The notes beneath the pieces are model-generated. The model was not told where the DNA came from and did no database searches. It saw nothing but the letters and a program-made list of their open reading frames with translations. Shown piece by piece: positions 1 to 9,116 of a DNA stretch of 33,368 bases (within the stretch, counting starts at the first letter, position 1; each line of letters starts with the position of its first letter). The DNA comes from CAZUVM01 sp964623885 (GTDB lineage Bacteria > Verrucomicrobiota > Verrucomicrobiia > Limisphaerales > UBA8199): NCBI GenBank assembly GCA_964623885.1, contig CAZUVM010000162.1, forward strand, positions 1 to 33,368, written 5' to 3'. The translations under genes and the position numbers were made by a program.

Positions 1-271
1 CGAATGGACTGACTCCCCTTGCGAGTGCTAATCTCCATCACCGTTTGGTGAGTGCTGCCTGTGTGTGGTTGAGTGGTTTTTTTCATACAAAACACAGTCT
101 CAACCCGCAGCACCACCAAACGCCACCTGAATCGTTCCGGCATTAGGAGCAAGACTATCGCGCTGGCGCCCAGCAACAAGCCAAGCCCCACATAGACAAT
201 ATCTTCAACAGCGGTGAATCCCCTGGCAATCCACTTGCGCGGGGCTGCCGATTCACCGGGTTCTGACCTCA
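1..271 (-). CDS. Partial PsiE-like membrane protein, apparently truncated
   Basis: An open frame on the minus strand starts at an ATG (271-269) and runs off the left edge without a stop. The first 45 or so codons look like real protein: a charged N-terminus, then a single hydrophobic segment (about residues 26-46) preceded by the motif FTAVEDIVYVGLG. This resembles the first membrane helix of the phosphate-starvation-inducible PsiE family; that assignment is from memory of the family and is tentative. After about residue 50 the translation loses hydrophobic character and coincides with an imperfect inverted repeat (42-122), so the gene is probably interrupted by a repeat and not intact. It is divergent from the glycosidase-like gene that follows. 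It could also be a chance open frame in a repeat. Confidence 0.35.
42..122. repeat. Imperfect inverted repeat
   Basis: The left arm (42-73) and right arm (99-122) are reverse complements over most of their length. Both read CGTTTGGTG at the outer end and GGTTGAG at the inner end, and the left arm carries about 8 extra bases. The loop (74-98) is T-rich. It lies in the region where the PsiE-like frame loses protein character. It could be a terminal-inverted-repeat element or an intergenic hairpin; no transposase is present. Confidence 0.6.
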
Positions 272-462
272 TATCGGGGTGCAGGCGGTGACGCTGCGGT
301 GCGGGGGCACACCGGGAGCATCAGCCTGGCCATAAAGTAGACCTGCCTGCGGTCTGGCAAAATGGGTTACTGCCCCAGGACTAAGAAGGTAGAACAGGTA
401 AAAACATTGGTTGGTTGCTCATTCGGCTCAATCGAGGTAGCAATGGCAGGCGCGCAATAATT

Positions 463-2649
463 ATGGTGCCAAATCAACCCAATAACCGGCTTGGCCGGCT
501 GGTCCTGCTGTTCAGCGCTTTGCTGGTTTTCGCGATAACTCCACGGGTCCCGGCGCAAGTACCTTCGCTTGAGGAATTGGCCGGTGACTGGCAACAGGCG
601 ACAGAAGTTCGCTCTTTGCCTGCGCTCAACAGCACAGTCGGATCTTCGCAGACCGTGCGCGACATTCTCGCAATGGGAAAACTAAGCTTCCCGCCAATTA
701 CGCTCACAGATGACACCGGTAGTTTGTTCATTGACGGCCAGGCACTCACGGTCGAGCAAACACGTTGGTTTCCGTACGAGGTACGGCGAAAAGCAACTAT
801 CGAAGCGCTCAGCATCGAAACCGCGACGCGTATGCCTTACGAGCAAAGCGGCTTGCTTTTCCATATCGAGATTACAAACCGCAGCGATGCCACGCGAAGT
901 TTTGAGCTGAAGATAAACCTGTGCGCGGCCACCTCGCGTCACGAGCGCTGGGGTTGGGGAGTCCCACGAGACAAGAATGCCGCCATGCGTTTTTCCGCTG
1001 AGGCCATGGACAAAAACAAGGCGCTCCTTCTGCGCGATTCGAGCAACCATCTGGCCAACTGCTTCGCCTTTGAGCGCAAACCCGACGAGTTGTTGGTTCA
1101 AACGAATTCGGGCCGGGCAATTTGGCGCCTCAAACTCAAACCGCAGTCGACTCTCACAATTAATTATGTGCTCGCTTGTGGGTCGGATGGCGATACGGTT
1201 CGCGCTTCGGCAACGCAGTGGGCGGCACGTTTTGATGGCGTATTCGCGCAAGTCCGAAGCGATTGGGAAAAACGGTTCGACGCCATGTTCTCGCCCACCA
1301 ATTCCTTTTTCTCCGGCAGCCTGCCCGTCCTGGTCACGCCCGATGAACAGATGCGCCGTGTCTATTACCTGAGCGCGACGTCGCTCCTTAGTGTTTATCG
1401 CACCGGCTTTCCAATTCAGCGGCGGGTGTATGTCAGCAACACGCCGGAAAGCAATTGCACAATGATGTACTTTTGGGACACCCGCGAATGGGCTACTGCT
1501 TTCGCGCTGCTCGATCCGGCAATGCTTAAGAATTGCCTGCGCTCATGGCTCGCGCGAGGTATCACTAACGGGTACGCGGAAGAGTATCTCACCGGCACGC
1601 TGCAAGGCCCCTGGTACAGCGCCAACGATTATTCCGTCTTCCTCCTGTTGGACACCTATCTTAACGTCACTGGTGACCGAGGGTTTCTCTCAGAGCGAAT
1701 CAATGGCCACAGTATTGTCGAACATCTCGACGCCATCGCCACTCATTGGAAATCGCTGGTCCGGTCGGGGCGGACCCTGGCCGATTACGGCAACGCCGGC
1801 AACTTACTCGAGTGCGTGCCCACTTACATCAACGAGGTGCCTTCATTCAACGCCGCCAACATTTGGATGATGCGCCGGGATGCGCAAATCCAGGAGATGG
1901 AGGGGAACCCGGCACGGGCGACTGAACTGCGGGCTGAAGCTAACCGATTGCTCCCGGCTGTGCTGGCGCTCTACGAACCCGGACAGGGCGTTTGGGATTC
2001 CCTTCACCGTGACGGCAGCCGCGTCGAAATGCGGCATGTCTTCGATTTCACAACCATCGGCCTGACTATTCCGGGTGACCTTTCGCCCAAGATGCGCAGC
2101 GAAATGACTTCGTTCGTCCAGCGGGAACTGCTGACCGACCACTGGATGCGCGCGCAATCTTTGAGTGACCCGGCAGCCGGCAAAACCGACCGTCCGGACC
2201 ACGGACCCATGGGGGCTTATAGTGCATGGCCGGCCGAAACCATAGCCACGTTCTGCGAGTTTGGCGAATTTGAGCGAGCACAGGACTTTCTACATCGTTG
2301 CGCTTACGTGACGCGCGAAGGACCGTTCAGTCAGTCGCGTGAACTGCTCGGCAGAAGATTTGATGCGCCAGTCCGTATCGCCGAACGCGGTGCCAGAGGA
2401 AACCCCTCCCAAACCTACAACGCCAGCAACGGCGGCGCATTTGCAGAGACAATCATTCGCGGGTTTTTCGGCTACCAGCCCGATATGGTCCGACAAATCC
2501 TCGTTTCTGATCCACGTCCTCGCAATTTCCAGGGTAAACTCCTGAATGTCTGGAATCATGGCCGGCTGTCTAATCTCACCAGCACCGAGCGCGGCGTCGA
2601 AAGCGAGCCGGCCAAAGCGGTGGCAGCTAATAAATCTGCCCACCCTTGA
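463..2649 (+). CDS. Exported six-hairpin glycosidase-like protein
   Basis: The protein has 728 residues from the ATG at 463. An in-frame ATG at 415 would add 16 residues; 463 is preferred because it places a clear Sec signal peptide (hydrophobic stretch about residues 10-30, ending ITPRVPAQ) at the N-terminus. The first 270 residues look beta-rich, as in the N-terminal sandwich of glycosidases. The rest looks alpha-helical, with a WDTREW motif near residue 338 that resembles the WDT/WDS signature of GH63- and GH37-like (alpha/alpha)6-barrel enzymes. Asp339 could be catalytic by analogy. The likely role is periplasmic or extracellular hydrolysis of a glycan; the substrate cannot be read from the sequence. 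Its stop overlaps the possible TTG start of the next gene (TTGA at 2646-2649). Confidence 0.7.
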   Translation: MVPNQPNNRLGRLVLLFSALLVFAITPRVPAQVPSLEELAGDWQQATEVRSLPALNSTVGSSQTVRDILAMGKLSFPPITLTDDTGSLFIDGQALTVEQTRWFPYEVRRKATIEALSIETATRMPYEQSGLLFHIEITNRSDATRSFELKINLCAATSRHERWGWGVPRDKNAAMRFSAEAMDKNKALLLRDSSNHLANCFAFERKPDELLVQTNSGRAIWRLKLKPQSTLTINYVLACGSDGDTVRASATQWAARFDGVFAQVRSDWEKRFDAMFSPTNSFFSGSLPVLVTPDEQMRRVYYLSATSLLSVYRTGFPIQRRVYVSNTPESNCTMMYFWDTREWATAFALLDPAMLKNCLRSWLARGITNGYAEEYLTGTLQGPWYSANDYSVFLLLDTYLNVTGDRGFLSERINGHSIVEHLDAIATHWKSLVRSGRTLADYGNAGNLLECVPTYINEVPSFNAANIWMMRRDAQIQEMEGNPARATELRAEANRLLPAVLALYEPGQGVWDSLHRDGSRVEMRHVFDFTTIGLTIPGDLSPKMRSEMTSFVQRELLTDHWMRAQSLSDPAAGKTDRPDHGPMGAYSAWPAETIATFCEFGEFERAQDFLHRCAYVTREGPFSQSRELLGRRFDAPVRIAERGARGNPSQTYNASNGGAFAETIIRGFFGYQPDMVRQILVSDPRPRNFQGKLLNVWNHGRLSNLTSTERGVESEPAKAVAANKSAHP

Positions 2650-3968
2650 ATTTTTTTGAGGGTTTCATTTGTGGTTTTGGTTTTTGTATCGCTAACAGCT
2701 CGAATTTGTTCCATGTTGCGGGAGTGGCGACGGCGCCGATAATCGCTTTGGCGGTGGTCCTGGTCTTTGCCGGGGCTAGCTTTTTCTTCTCGCTTGCCGA
2801 AACAGCCCTTTTTTCGCTCAGCAAATGGCAAGTCCGGCAATTGACGCAGCGCGACGCAGTGGCGGGCGGAGTTGTAGCCAATTTGCTGACCGAGCCTCAA
2901 GATTTGCTGGCGACGCTGGTGCTGGGCAATACGCTGGCTAATGCCGCTTTGCTCGCGGTCGGGCTTTGGATGGCCCTGCAGGGGCGCTGGCCGCTGGTTA
3001 TCACCATCGTTGCCGTATTCGTTCTCACTTTGATTCCCTGCGAGGTCCTGCCCAAAACGATGGCAGTGCGCAAACCTGAGGAATGGGCATTGCGAATTGC
3101 GCGGCCGCTGGATCTGGCAGTCAGTATTAGCTTGCCGCTTTGCCGCATCGCGCAGCGCATTAACACGGCAATTCTTCGGACGCTGATTCCTTCATCCGTA
3201 AAGCCGCCAAGCGCATTGACGGATGCCGACTATCAGGAACTGCTGGAAATGGCTTACCAGCACGGCGCATTGGCTGCATCGGAGAAGGAGATTATCCTGC
3301 AGATCATTAGCCTGGACCAGCGCACCGCGCGGGAAGTCATGAAGCCACGCTCGCAAATGGCCGCCATTTCCGACGATTCATCTATTGAAGAAATGATTGC
3401 AGCGGCGCGGACCTATCGTCATCGTCGGCTGCCGATTTTTGACGAAAATCCGGACACGATCGTCGGCATTCTCAATACCCGCGCGCTATTGCTCGATCCG
3501 CAAATCGACTTGGCGGATGCAATCGAGTTTCCTTCGTTTGTGCCCGAGACGATGAACCTGTTGCAACTGCTCAAAGCGCTCCAAAGGCAACAACGCGGCT
3601 TGGCCATAGTGCTTGATGAATTCGGCGGGACCGCCGGGATTGTTACCATGGAAGACATTCTCGAAGAAATGATTGGCAAAATCCGGAGCGAAAGCGAACC
3701 CGCCGGTTTTGTGATGGAAAAGCTGGCGCCCGACCGCTGGCGTGTCAGCGGCTTGCTGCGTTTGGATGATTTTCGGCGCGAGTACCCGGCGCTGCATGAT
3801 GTGCCGGAGGTCGAGACGATGGGTGGCCTGCTCACTTCGTTGCTCGAGGTCGTACCGGCGCCCGGCGATACTGCAACTTTCAGCGGGCTCAAGCTCACCG
3901 CTCAGGCGGCGGATGAGCGACGCGTTAAGGAATTGCTCGTGGAGGCTGTTAAACCTGCCGGCAAATGA
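2646..3968 (+). CDS. CNNM/CBS domain protein (CorC/HlyC family), copy 1
   Basis: This is an integral inner-membrane protein of the CNNM family, whose members are linked to Mg2+/Co2+ efflux. The order is a CNNM membrane domain (about residues 28-190, with the early segment SLAETALFSLSKWQVRQL), a CBS pair beginning near VMKPRSQM (about 231-340, with DEFGGTAGIVTMEDILEE), and a C-terminal CorC_HlyC domain (about 355-435). The length of 440 residues is normal. The start is uncertain. TTG at 2646 overlaps the upstream stop, but the first 26 residues are poorly convincing; TTG 2706 or GTG 2724, just before the first membrane segment, are good alternatives. It is followed after 10 nt by a second CNNM gene, with the same orientation and probably in one operon. 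Confidence 0.88.
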   Translation: MNFFEGFICGFGFCIANSSNLFHVAGVATAPIIALAVVLVFAGASFFFSLAETALFSLSKWQVRQLTQRDAVAGGVVANLLTEPQDLLATLVLGNTLANAALLAVGLWMALQGRWPLVITIVAVFVLTLIPCEVLPKTMAVRKPEEWALRIARPLDLAVSISLPLCRIAQRINTAILRTLIPSSVKPPSALTDADYQELLEMAYQHGALAASEKEIILQIISLDQRTAREVMKPRSQMAAISDDSSIEEMIAAARTYRHRRLPIFDENPDTIVGILNTRALLLDPQIDLADAIEFPSFVPETMNLLQLLKALQRQQRGLAIVLDEFGGTAGIVTMEDILEEMIGKIRSESEPAGFVMEKLAPDRWRVSGLLRLDDFRREYPALHDVPEVETMGGLLTSLLEVVPAPGDTATFSGLKLTAQAADERRVKELLVEAVKPAGK

Positions 3969-3978
3969 GTGGACTTAA

Positions 3979-4965
3979 ATGACCGAGCAACTTTGCATTT
4001 GGATTTCGTTCACTGGCTTCCTTGCGCTTTCGTTCTTTTTATCGGGAATGGAGGCTGGGGTGTTTGCGTTGAGCCGCTTGCGCATTCGGCAGCAGGTGCG
4101 CGCCGGAAACTTTTCGGCCAAAGTGCTGCAACAATATCTGGATAACCCGGAGAACTTTCTTTGGACCATTCTGGTAGGCAATACCGTTGCCAATTTCCTG
4201 ATTCTGGGCTGGATTGTCGTGGCCTTGCACGGCGTATTCACTCGCCATTGGTTCTGGTTCGGCATTCTCTACATGGTGATCGTTTTCTTCTTTTACGCCT
4301 TTTTCGACTTCCTGCCGAAAATGTTGTTTCGAACCTATCCCACGCGTCTTTGTGTGGCGTTAGCAAGGCCGTTCCGGATCATTTATTGGGCGCTACGCCC
4401 GCTGGTCGCAGCGGTCGAATGGTTCTCGGATTTGCTGCTGCGCTGGCGCGGCGGCAAGATCTTTACCGGCCACCTGTTTGGAAACCGTGAAGAGCTTCGC
4501 TTGTTGATGCAGTCGGCCCAGACGTTTACTTCGGAAGAGAGGACCATGATCGATCGGGTTCTGGATCTGCAGACGCTGACCGTTCGTCAGGCAATGTTGC
4601 CACTGGATCGCGCGGCCACAGTTACCGCGCAGACTCGCGTTCGTGATGTGTTCGACCTGGCCCGGCAGCGTAAGCTGACCCGGTTTCCAGTCTGGGATAC
4701 GCGCGATGGCACTCGTCGGATCATTGGGCTGCTGACGGTCGACACCTTGATTTACCGAAGCGAATTGGATGTGCAGAAAACGGCCGGCGATTACGTGCAA
4801 CCGGCCCTGTATCTCGAAGAAGATCTGCGGCTGGAGATCGCACTGCGCCGCATGCAGCGAGGCGGCCATCGGCTGGCCATTGTGCTGGCGCGCGACCGCC
4901 GCGAATTGGGCCTGCTCAGCCTTCAAGATGTGCTGCGGGTGATTTTCGGGGAAGTCAGCCTTTAA
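3979..4965 (+). CDS. CNNM/CBS domain protein, copy 2, lacking the CorC_HlyC domain
   Basis: This 328-residue protein has a CNNM membrane domain (about residues 1-180, opening with FLALSFFLSGMEAGVFALSR) and a CBS pair (about 204-325) ending in LGLLSLQDVLRVIFGEV. It stops there and so lacks the C-terminal CorC_HlyC domain found in both neighbours. The second CBS domain replaces the usual DEFGG loop with ARDRREL. It starts 10 nt after copy 1 and ends 42 nt before copy 3. The three proteins are clearly diverged from one another, so this is an old triplication or a functionally split set; hetero-oligomer formation is possible but is inference. Confidence 0.87.
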   Translation: MTEQLCIWISFTGFLALSFFLSGMEAGVFALSRLRIRQQVRAGNFSAKVLQQYLDNPENFLWTILVGNTVANFLILGWIVVALHGVFTRHWFWFGILYMVIVFFFYAFFDFLPKMLFRTYPTRLCVALARPFRIIYWALRPLVAAVEWFSDLLLRWRGGKIFTGHLFGNREELRLLMQSAQTFTSEERTMIDRVLDLQTLTVRQAMLPLDRAATVTAQTRVRDVFDLARQRKLTRFPVWDTRDGTRRIIGLLTVDTLIYRSELDVQKTAGDYVQPALYLEEDLRLEIALRRMQRGGHRLAIVLARDRRELGLLSLQDVLRVIFGEVSL

Positions 4966-5007
4966 TTTCGTTGTGTTTTTGGGTTCTTTTGTTGGTAAAA
5001 AAATCTC

Positions 5008-6354
5008 ATGACGGGCGCGGCGCATATCCTTCAGTTGATCTGGGAGATCCTGATCGTCCTGGGCCTGGTGGTTATGAACGGGTTCTTTGTTGCGGCGGAG
5101 TTCGCGCTGGTCAAAGTGCGCGATACGCAATTAGACATGCTCGTCATAAAAGGGGACCGGCGGGCAAAAGTGGCGCGCTCGATTATAGCCAACCTGAATT
5201 CGTACCTGAGCGCGACTCAACTGGGAATCACAATGGCCAGCCTTGGCCTGGGCTGGGCGGGCGAGCCGGTGTTTTTGGGACTTCTTTCACCGTTGCTGGC
5301 GCACCTCCATGTGCATTCTGAGGCCGCGCGACATTCGATAGCTTTTGCCATTGGCTTCTCAGCGCTGACTTTTCTTCACATAAGCGCCGGAGAATTGGCG
5401 CCGAAATGGATGGCCATCCAGAATGCTCTGCCCATTTCGCTCACCGTCGCGCGCCCTTTGCGCTGGTTCTACCTGGCGTCCTACCCATTCAACTGGCTGT
5501 TGAATCGCGCGGCGCGCTGGCTCTTGCGCCAATCAGGAATCGAAATGCTCGGCGAGGCCAAACGCGGTCATTCGGAGGAGGAATTGCGACTCCTGGTCGC
5601 TTCCTCACTCAAATACTCGGAGGGAGCTTCTCTTGAACGCACGATCGTTCTGAATGCGCTCGATCTGCGTCGGCGGCTCGCGCGTGAAGTCATGCGCCCG
5701 CGGCCCGAGATTGTGTTTCTTGACACGGAAGCGAGCATGGCGCAGTGCCTGGATGTAGCCGAAAAGACGCGTTACTCGCGGTTTCCCTTATGCGAAGCGG
5801 GCAATCTCGACAAAACCCTGGGCGTGGTTCACATCAAGGATCTTTATGCCATGCGGCTTAAGGCTCGCAGCGGCGCCGAACTCCTGCCCGCCGCTCGGAA
5901 ACTCATTTACGTTCCCGAAACTGCCCACCTCGAAAAGCTTCTTAAAATGCTGCTCGACCGCAAGCTCCACCTGGCCATCGTCGTGGATGAATACGGCGGC
6001 ACCGTCGGAATGGTCACCCTCGAAAACATCCTCGAAGAATTGGTCGGGCAGATTCAGGACGAGTTCGATCAGGAGAAGCCGCTCCTGACTCACACGAGCG
6101 ATGGGAACTGGGAGCTTTTCGGTACTCTACCTCTCCATGAACTCGAGGATTTGGTGAAGATTCCCCTTCAACATGAGGGGATTACCACAGCTAGCGGCTG
6201 GGTAACACAGCGCCTCGGCGGGTTTGCCAAGCCGGGTGACGTCCTGAGCGTTGGGGCGTATGAATTGCGAGTCGAAGCCATGGATGGTATGCGCGTCGCA
6301 CGGCTTAAGCTGACCAAACGAGAGCGGACTGACACCCTCTCGCCCGCAACTTAG
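5008..6354 (+). CDS. CNNM/CBS domain protein (CorC/HlyC family), copy 3
   Basis: This 448-residue inner-membrane protein has the full family architecture. The CNNM domain covers about residues 1-200 and contains the motif FFVAAEFALVKVR and the conserved LSATQLGITMASLGLGW. The CBS pair covers about 228-345 and contains VMRPRPE and DEYGGTVGMVTLENILEE. The CorC_HlyC domain covers about 360-440. It is closest to the long bacterial hemolysin-family proteins, and the name hemolysin is historical; cation transport is the likelier role. The ATG at 5008 follows an A-rich stretch without a strong Shine-Dalgarno sequence. Its stop is 15 nt before the C25 peptidase gene, so the two may be co-transcribed. 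Confidence 0.9.
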   Translation: MTGAAHILQLIWEILIVLGLVVMNGFFVAAEFALVKVRDTQLDMLVIKGDRRAKVARSIIANLNSYLSATQLGITMASLGLGWAGEPVFLGLLSPLLAHLHVHSEAARHSIAFAIGFSALTFLHISAGELAPKWMAIQNALPISLTVARPLRWFYLASYPFNWLLNRAARWLLRQSGIEMLGEAKRGHSEEELRLLVASSLKYSEGASLERTIVLNALDLRRRLAREVMRPRPEIVFLDTEASMAQCLDVAEKTRYSRFPLCEAGNLDKTLGVVHIKDLYAMRLKARSGAELLPAARKLIYVPETAHLEKLLKMLLDRKLHLAIVVDEYGGTVGMVTLENILEELVGQIQDEFDQEKPLLTHTSDGNWELFGTLPLHELEDLVKIPLQHEGITTASGWVTQRLGGFAKPGDVLSVGAYELRVEAMDGMRVARLKLTKRERTDTLSPAT

Positions 6355-6369
6355 GGTCAGCCATATGAA

Positions 6370-7779
6370 ATGAAACCAATGAATAGGACGCCTCATTTAA
6401 TCGCGTTATCGGCGTTGGTGTTGTCTTTTCTGTTTTGCGCCCACGGAGAGGTTGCAGCTACCAACAGTGCCAAGCGCCTGCTTGTAATAGCCCCGCAGTC
6501 ATTTCATCCCGCGTTGGACGATTTCATAGCTCATAAGCGCGCGCTAATGCCCGTCGAGCTGAAGTCATTGGAAGATATTTTGAAAAGTTCATCGGGCGTA
6601 GATGACCCAGAAAAATTGAAACGCTTTCTGCATTCGGAATGGCAACATCGAAATTTGGGCTATGCGCTTTTGGTCGGCGATGTGGATGTAATGCCGGTGC
6701 GTTACATGGTGCTCGATCGTGTGACGCCTGCGGCGTTCGACTATGCCTTTTATCCATGCGATTTGTATTACAGCGACCTGGCTAAAAGCGACGGCAGTTT
6801 CGACGACTGGAACGCTCACAAGGAGGGCTTCCATGCGCGTTATTTCGGAGAGGTGCGCGGTGAGAAGAACAAGCAGGATCCGATTAATTACGACGCCATA
6901 GATTACCGGCCTGAGATCGCAGTGGGGCGGTGGCCGGTCAGCACCCCGGAAGAGGCGCGCCTCGTAGCGAGCAAATCAATTCATGCCGAACAGGCAATTC
7001 TCGCCGGTACCGATTCTTATCTTCAACGCGCGGCATTTTTCGCTGTGGGCGGTTGGGTGGATAGCCGCGGTCTAATGGACCGGATGGCCAATGATTTGGC
7101 CGCGGGCTGGAACGTCGAGAAATTCTACTTCCATGATCAGGCAAGCCAGGGTGGAGAATCACCCGATCATAACCATCTGCGTGGAGCGTTCAATCGTGGG
7201 GTCGCACTCGTCGTCCATGCCGGACACGGCGCTTCTGACGCCTGGGACCAGTGCTTCTCCTTGAGAGATCTGGATGCGATCACTAATGCGAACTGTCTGC
7301 CCGTGGTCATTTCCGGCGGTTGCAGCACAGCCTATTTCGCTCCGCTGCCGCCTTATGGAGCTTACGTCGACGTCGATGGTGTCGAGCACCAGGGCACCGA
7401 TAACAAGGAGATCTTCTCCGCACCTCCTCCTCCGCCGTCGCCCTATCAGCGAGGGCGGTTTAACCCGACTGGTTTGGGCGAGCAATTGCTCAAACGTGGA
7501 CCAAACGGCGCTGTTGCCTACATCGGCTGCAATACCGGGAGCCAGCCATGCGCTTTGACGCTTCTGCGCGGCTTTGTGAGCGAGCTCGCTCGCCAACCAG
7601 AACCACGTTTAGGTGACTGCTGGGCGGGCGCCATTCGCTATTATTACGATCATGAGCACCTCGCCACGCTCAAGCCCAATGAGGATTGGTATCCTCCGAG
7701 TATCTTTTTCCAAGGCATGAAATTCATGCTCTTTGGCGACCCCAGCTTGCGATTGCCTGCCAATAAACACCAGCCATGA
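6370..7779 (+). CDS. Secreted C25 (gingipain-type) cysteine peptidase
   Basis: The 469-residue protein opens with a Sec signal peptide (hydrophobic stretch about residues 10-28). The body matches the caspase-like fold of peptidase family C25. The motif HAGHGASDAWD gives the probable catalytic His286, and SGGCSTAYF gives the probable nucleophile Cys318. The 32-residue spacing is close to that between the catalytic His and Cys of gingipains. Upstream, GYALLVGDVDVMPVRY and RPEIAVGRWPVST match conserved strands of the family. There is no recognisable C-terminal sorting domain, so it is probably periplasmic or released by another route. It overlaps the next gene by ATGA (7776-7779), which indicates translational coupling. 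Confidence 0.85.
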   Translation: MKPMNRTPHLIALSALVLSFLFCAHGEVAATNSAKRLLVIAPQSFHPALDDFIAHKRALMPVELKSLEDILKSSSGVDDPEKLKRFLHSEWQHRNLGYALLVGDVDVMPVRYMVLDRVTPAAFDYAFYPCDLYYSDLAKSDGSFDDWNAHKEGFHARYFGEVRGEKNKQDPINYDAIDYRPEIAVGRWPVSTPEEARLVASKSIHAEQAILAGTDSYLQRAAFFAVGGWVDSRGLMDRMANDLAAGWNVEKFYFHDQASQGGESPDHNHLRGAFNRGVALVVHAGHGASDAWDQCFSLRDLDAITNANCLPVVISGGCSTAYFAPLPPYGAYVDVDGVEHQGTDNKEIFSAPPPPPSPYQRGRFNPTGLGEQLLKRGPNGAVAYIGCNTGSQPCALTLLRGFVSELARQPEPRLGDCWAGAIRYYYDHEHLATLKPNEDWYPPSIFFQGMKFMLFGDPSLRLPANKHQP

Positions 7780-9107
7780 CCAGGAAACATTTTGGAATAT
7801 CCCGCCGCGACTTTGTTGAAGGCACTGCCGCCACACTGGGTTTGTGGGGCGCAGTGGACCTGGTGGTCGCAAATAGCTCTGCTGTCGAAAGCTCTATCTC
7901 GCCCGGCCAACCCGCTGGGCAATTGAATGCTCGTCAGCAGGGCGCTAAAGGAGACGGCAAGACAGATGATACCAAAGCGTTGCAGGCCGCATTGGACGCG
8001 GCGGTGACGAACGGTCCGGTCTGTTATGTTCCGGCCGGAATGTATCGCCTGGAAGGCGCGCTTACTGTGCCGCCGGGCGTAACACTCTGCGGAGCATCGG
8101 GAGGTGTGCCTCACAGTGAACATCCAATCGGCACTGCGCTGCTTGTCTATGGCGGTCGCGGTCAATCCGAAGGCGAGCCGCTTATTACGCTCAAGCCCAA
8201 TGCTGTTGTGCGTAACCTGGTGGTTCATTATCCGGAACAAACGCTGCCTGACGTTGTCCCTTATCCCTGGTCTATTCGCGCGGACGGGGAGTTGTGCCAG
8301 ATACTGGACGTTACTCTAACAAATCCCTATCAGGCCATCGACGTTGGAACTAAATGGAACGAGTTGCACTTGATCCGCAACGTTTTTGCCTGCCCGCTAA
8401 AGATCGGCATCTACATCGATCAATGCAGTGACATCGGTCGAATCGAAAACGTCCATTTCAACCCGAACTTCTGGACCCGGATGGCTTTCAAGCCCAGCTT
8501 CCCTGGAGGCGACATCAAAGCGTGGCTCGAAAAAAATCTCGTCGGATTCAAAATCGGCCGCACCGACTGGGAATTCATCAGCAACAGCTTTGTGATCTTT
8601 CCCCGCATCGGTTTTCATTTTGATGACTTCGGTCACGGTCCGGGCAACGCTGTTGTCACTCAGTCAGGCAGCGACATCTGTCCGGTTGCAGTCCGGGTTG
8701 ATCGATCCCAGCCCCACGCCGGTGTGCAGTTCGCCAACGCCCAGTTTATGTCAACGCTCGAAATCGGGCCGCAGAATCGCGGTCCGGTGAAGCTTGCAAA
8801 CTGTGGGTTCTGGGGGACCGATCAAACCCGTGAACACATCCGCCATATTGGAGATAGTTTTCTTTCTTTAACCGCGTGCCACTTCACCGGTTGGGCTCGG
8901 GCGCAAACAGACGCTCCCTGCATCCGCGCTGCCGCCGGTCGCCTGACCGTGAATGGCTGCGAGTTTATGGATTCGGGAAAGCGCACGATTGTGCTCGATA
9001 AGGGAATTAAGTCCGCCGCGATTTTTGGATGCGCGTTTCGCGACGCAAAAGCTGTCGAAGATCTTTCCGGTGCAGATGTGCAGGTTGGGCTGAATACAAC
9101 GCACTAG
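7776..9107 (+). CDS. Tat-exported pectate-lyase-fold (beta-helix) protein
   Basis: The 443-residue protein has a twin-arginine signal (ISRRDFVEG followed by a hydrophobic stretch, about residues 8-35). The segment QGAKGDGKTDDTKALQAAL (about 54-72) is the hallmark N-terminus of the Pectate_lyase_3/GH28-like right-handed beta-helix family. Many short strand-turn repeats follow up to the C-terminus. The likely role is binding or cleavage of an acidic polysaccharide in the periplasm, but no catalytic residues can be assigned, and members of this fold include lyases, hydrolases and epimerases. It is coupled to the C25 peptidase by an ATGA overlap. It converges on the Gfo/Idh gene with only 9 nt between their stop codons, leaving no room for a terminator between them. 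Confidence 0.8.
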   Translation: MTRKHFGISRRDFVEGTAATLGLWGAVDLVVANSSAVESSISPGQPAGQLNARQQGAKGDGKTDDTKALQAALDAAVTNGPVCYVPAGMYRLEGALTVPPGVTLCGASGGVPHSEHPIGTALLVYGGRGQSEGEPLITLKPNAVVRNLVVHYPEQTLPDVVPYPWSIRADGELCQILDVTLTNPYQAIDVGTKWNELHLIRNVFACPLKIGIYIDQCSDIGRIENVHFNPNFWTRMAFKPSFPGGDIKAWLEKNLVGFKIGRTDWEFISNSFVIFPRIGFHFDDFGHGPGNAVVTQSGSDICPVAVRVDRSQPHAGVQFANAQFMSTLEIGPQNRGPVKLANCGFWGTDQTREHIRHIGDSFLSLTACHFTGWARAQTDAPCIRAAAGRLTVNGCEFMDSGKRTIVLDKGIKSAAIFGCAFRDAKAVEDLSGADVQVGLNTTH

Positions 9108-9116
9108 AAAGGGGCT

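Noticed and set aside
4393..5130. 245-codon minus-strand frame opposite the CNNM genes
   Set aside because: It is the complement of two well-supported coding regions and has Gln/His-rich, domainless sequence.
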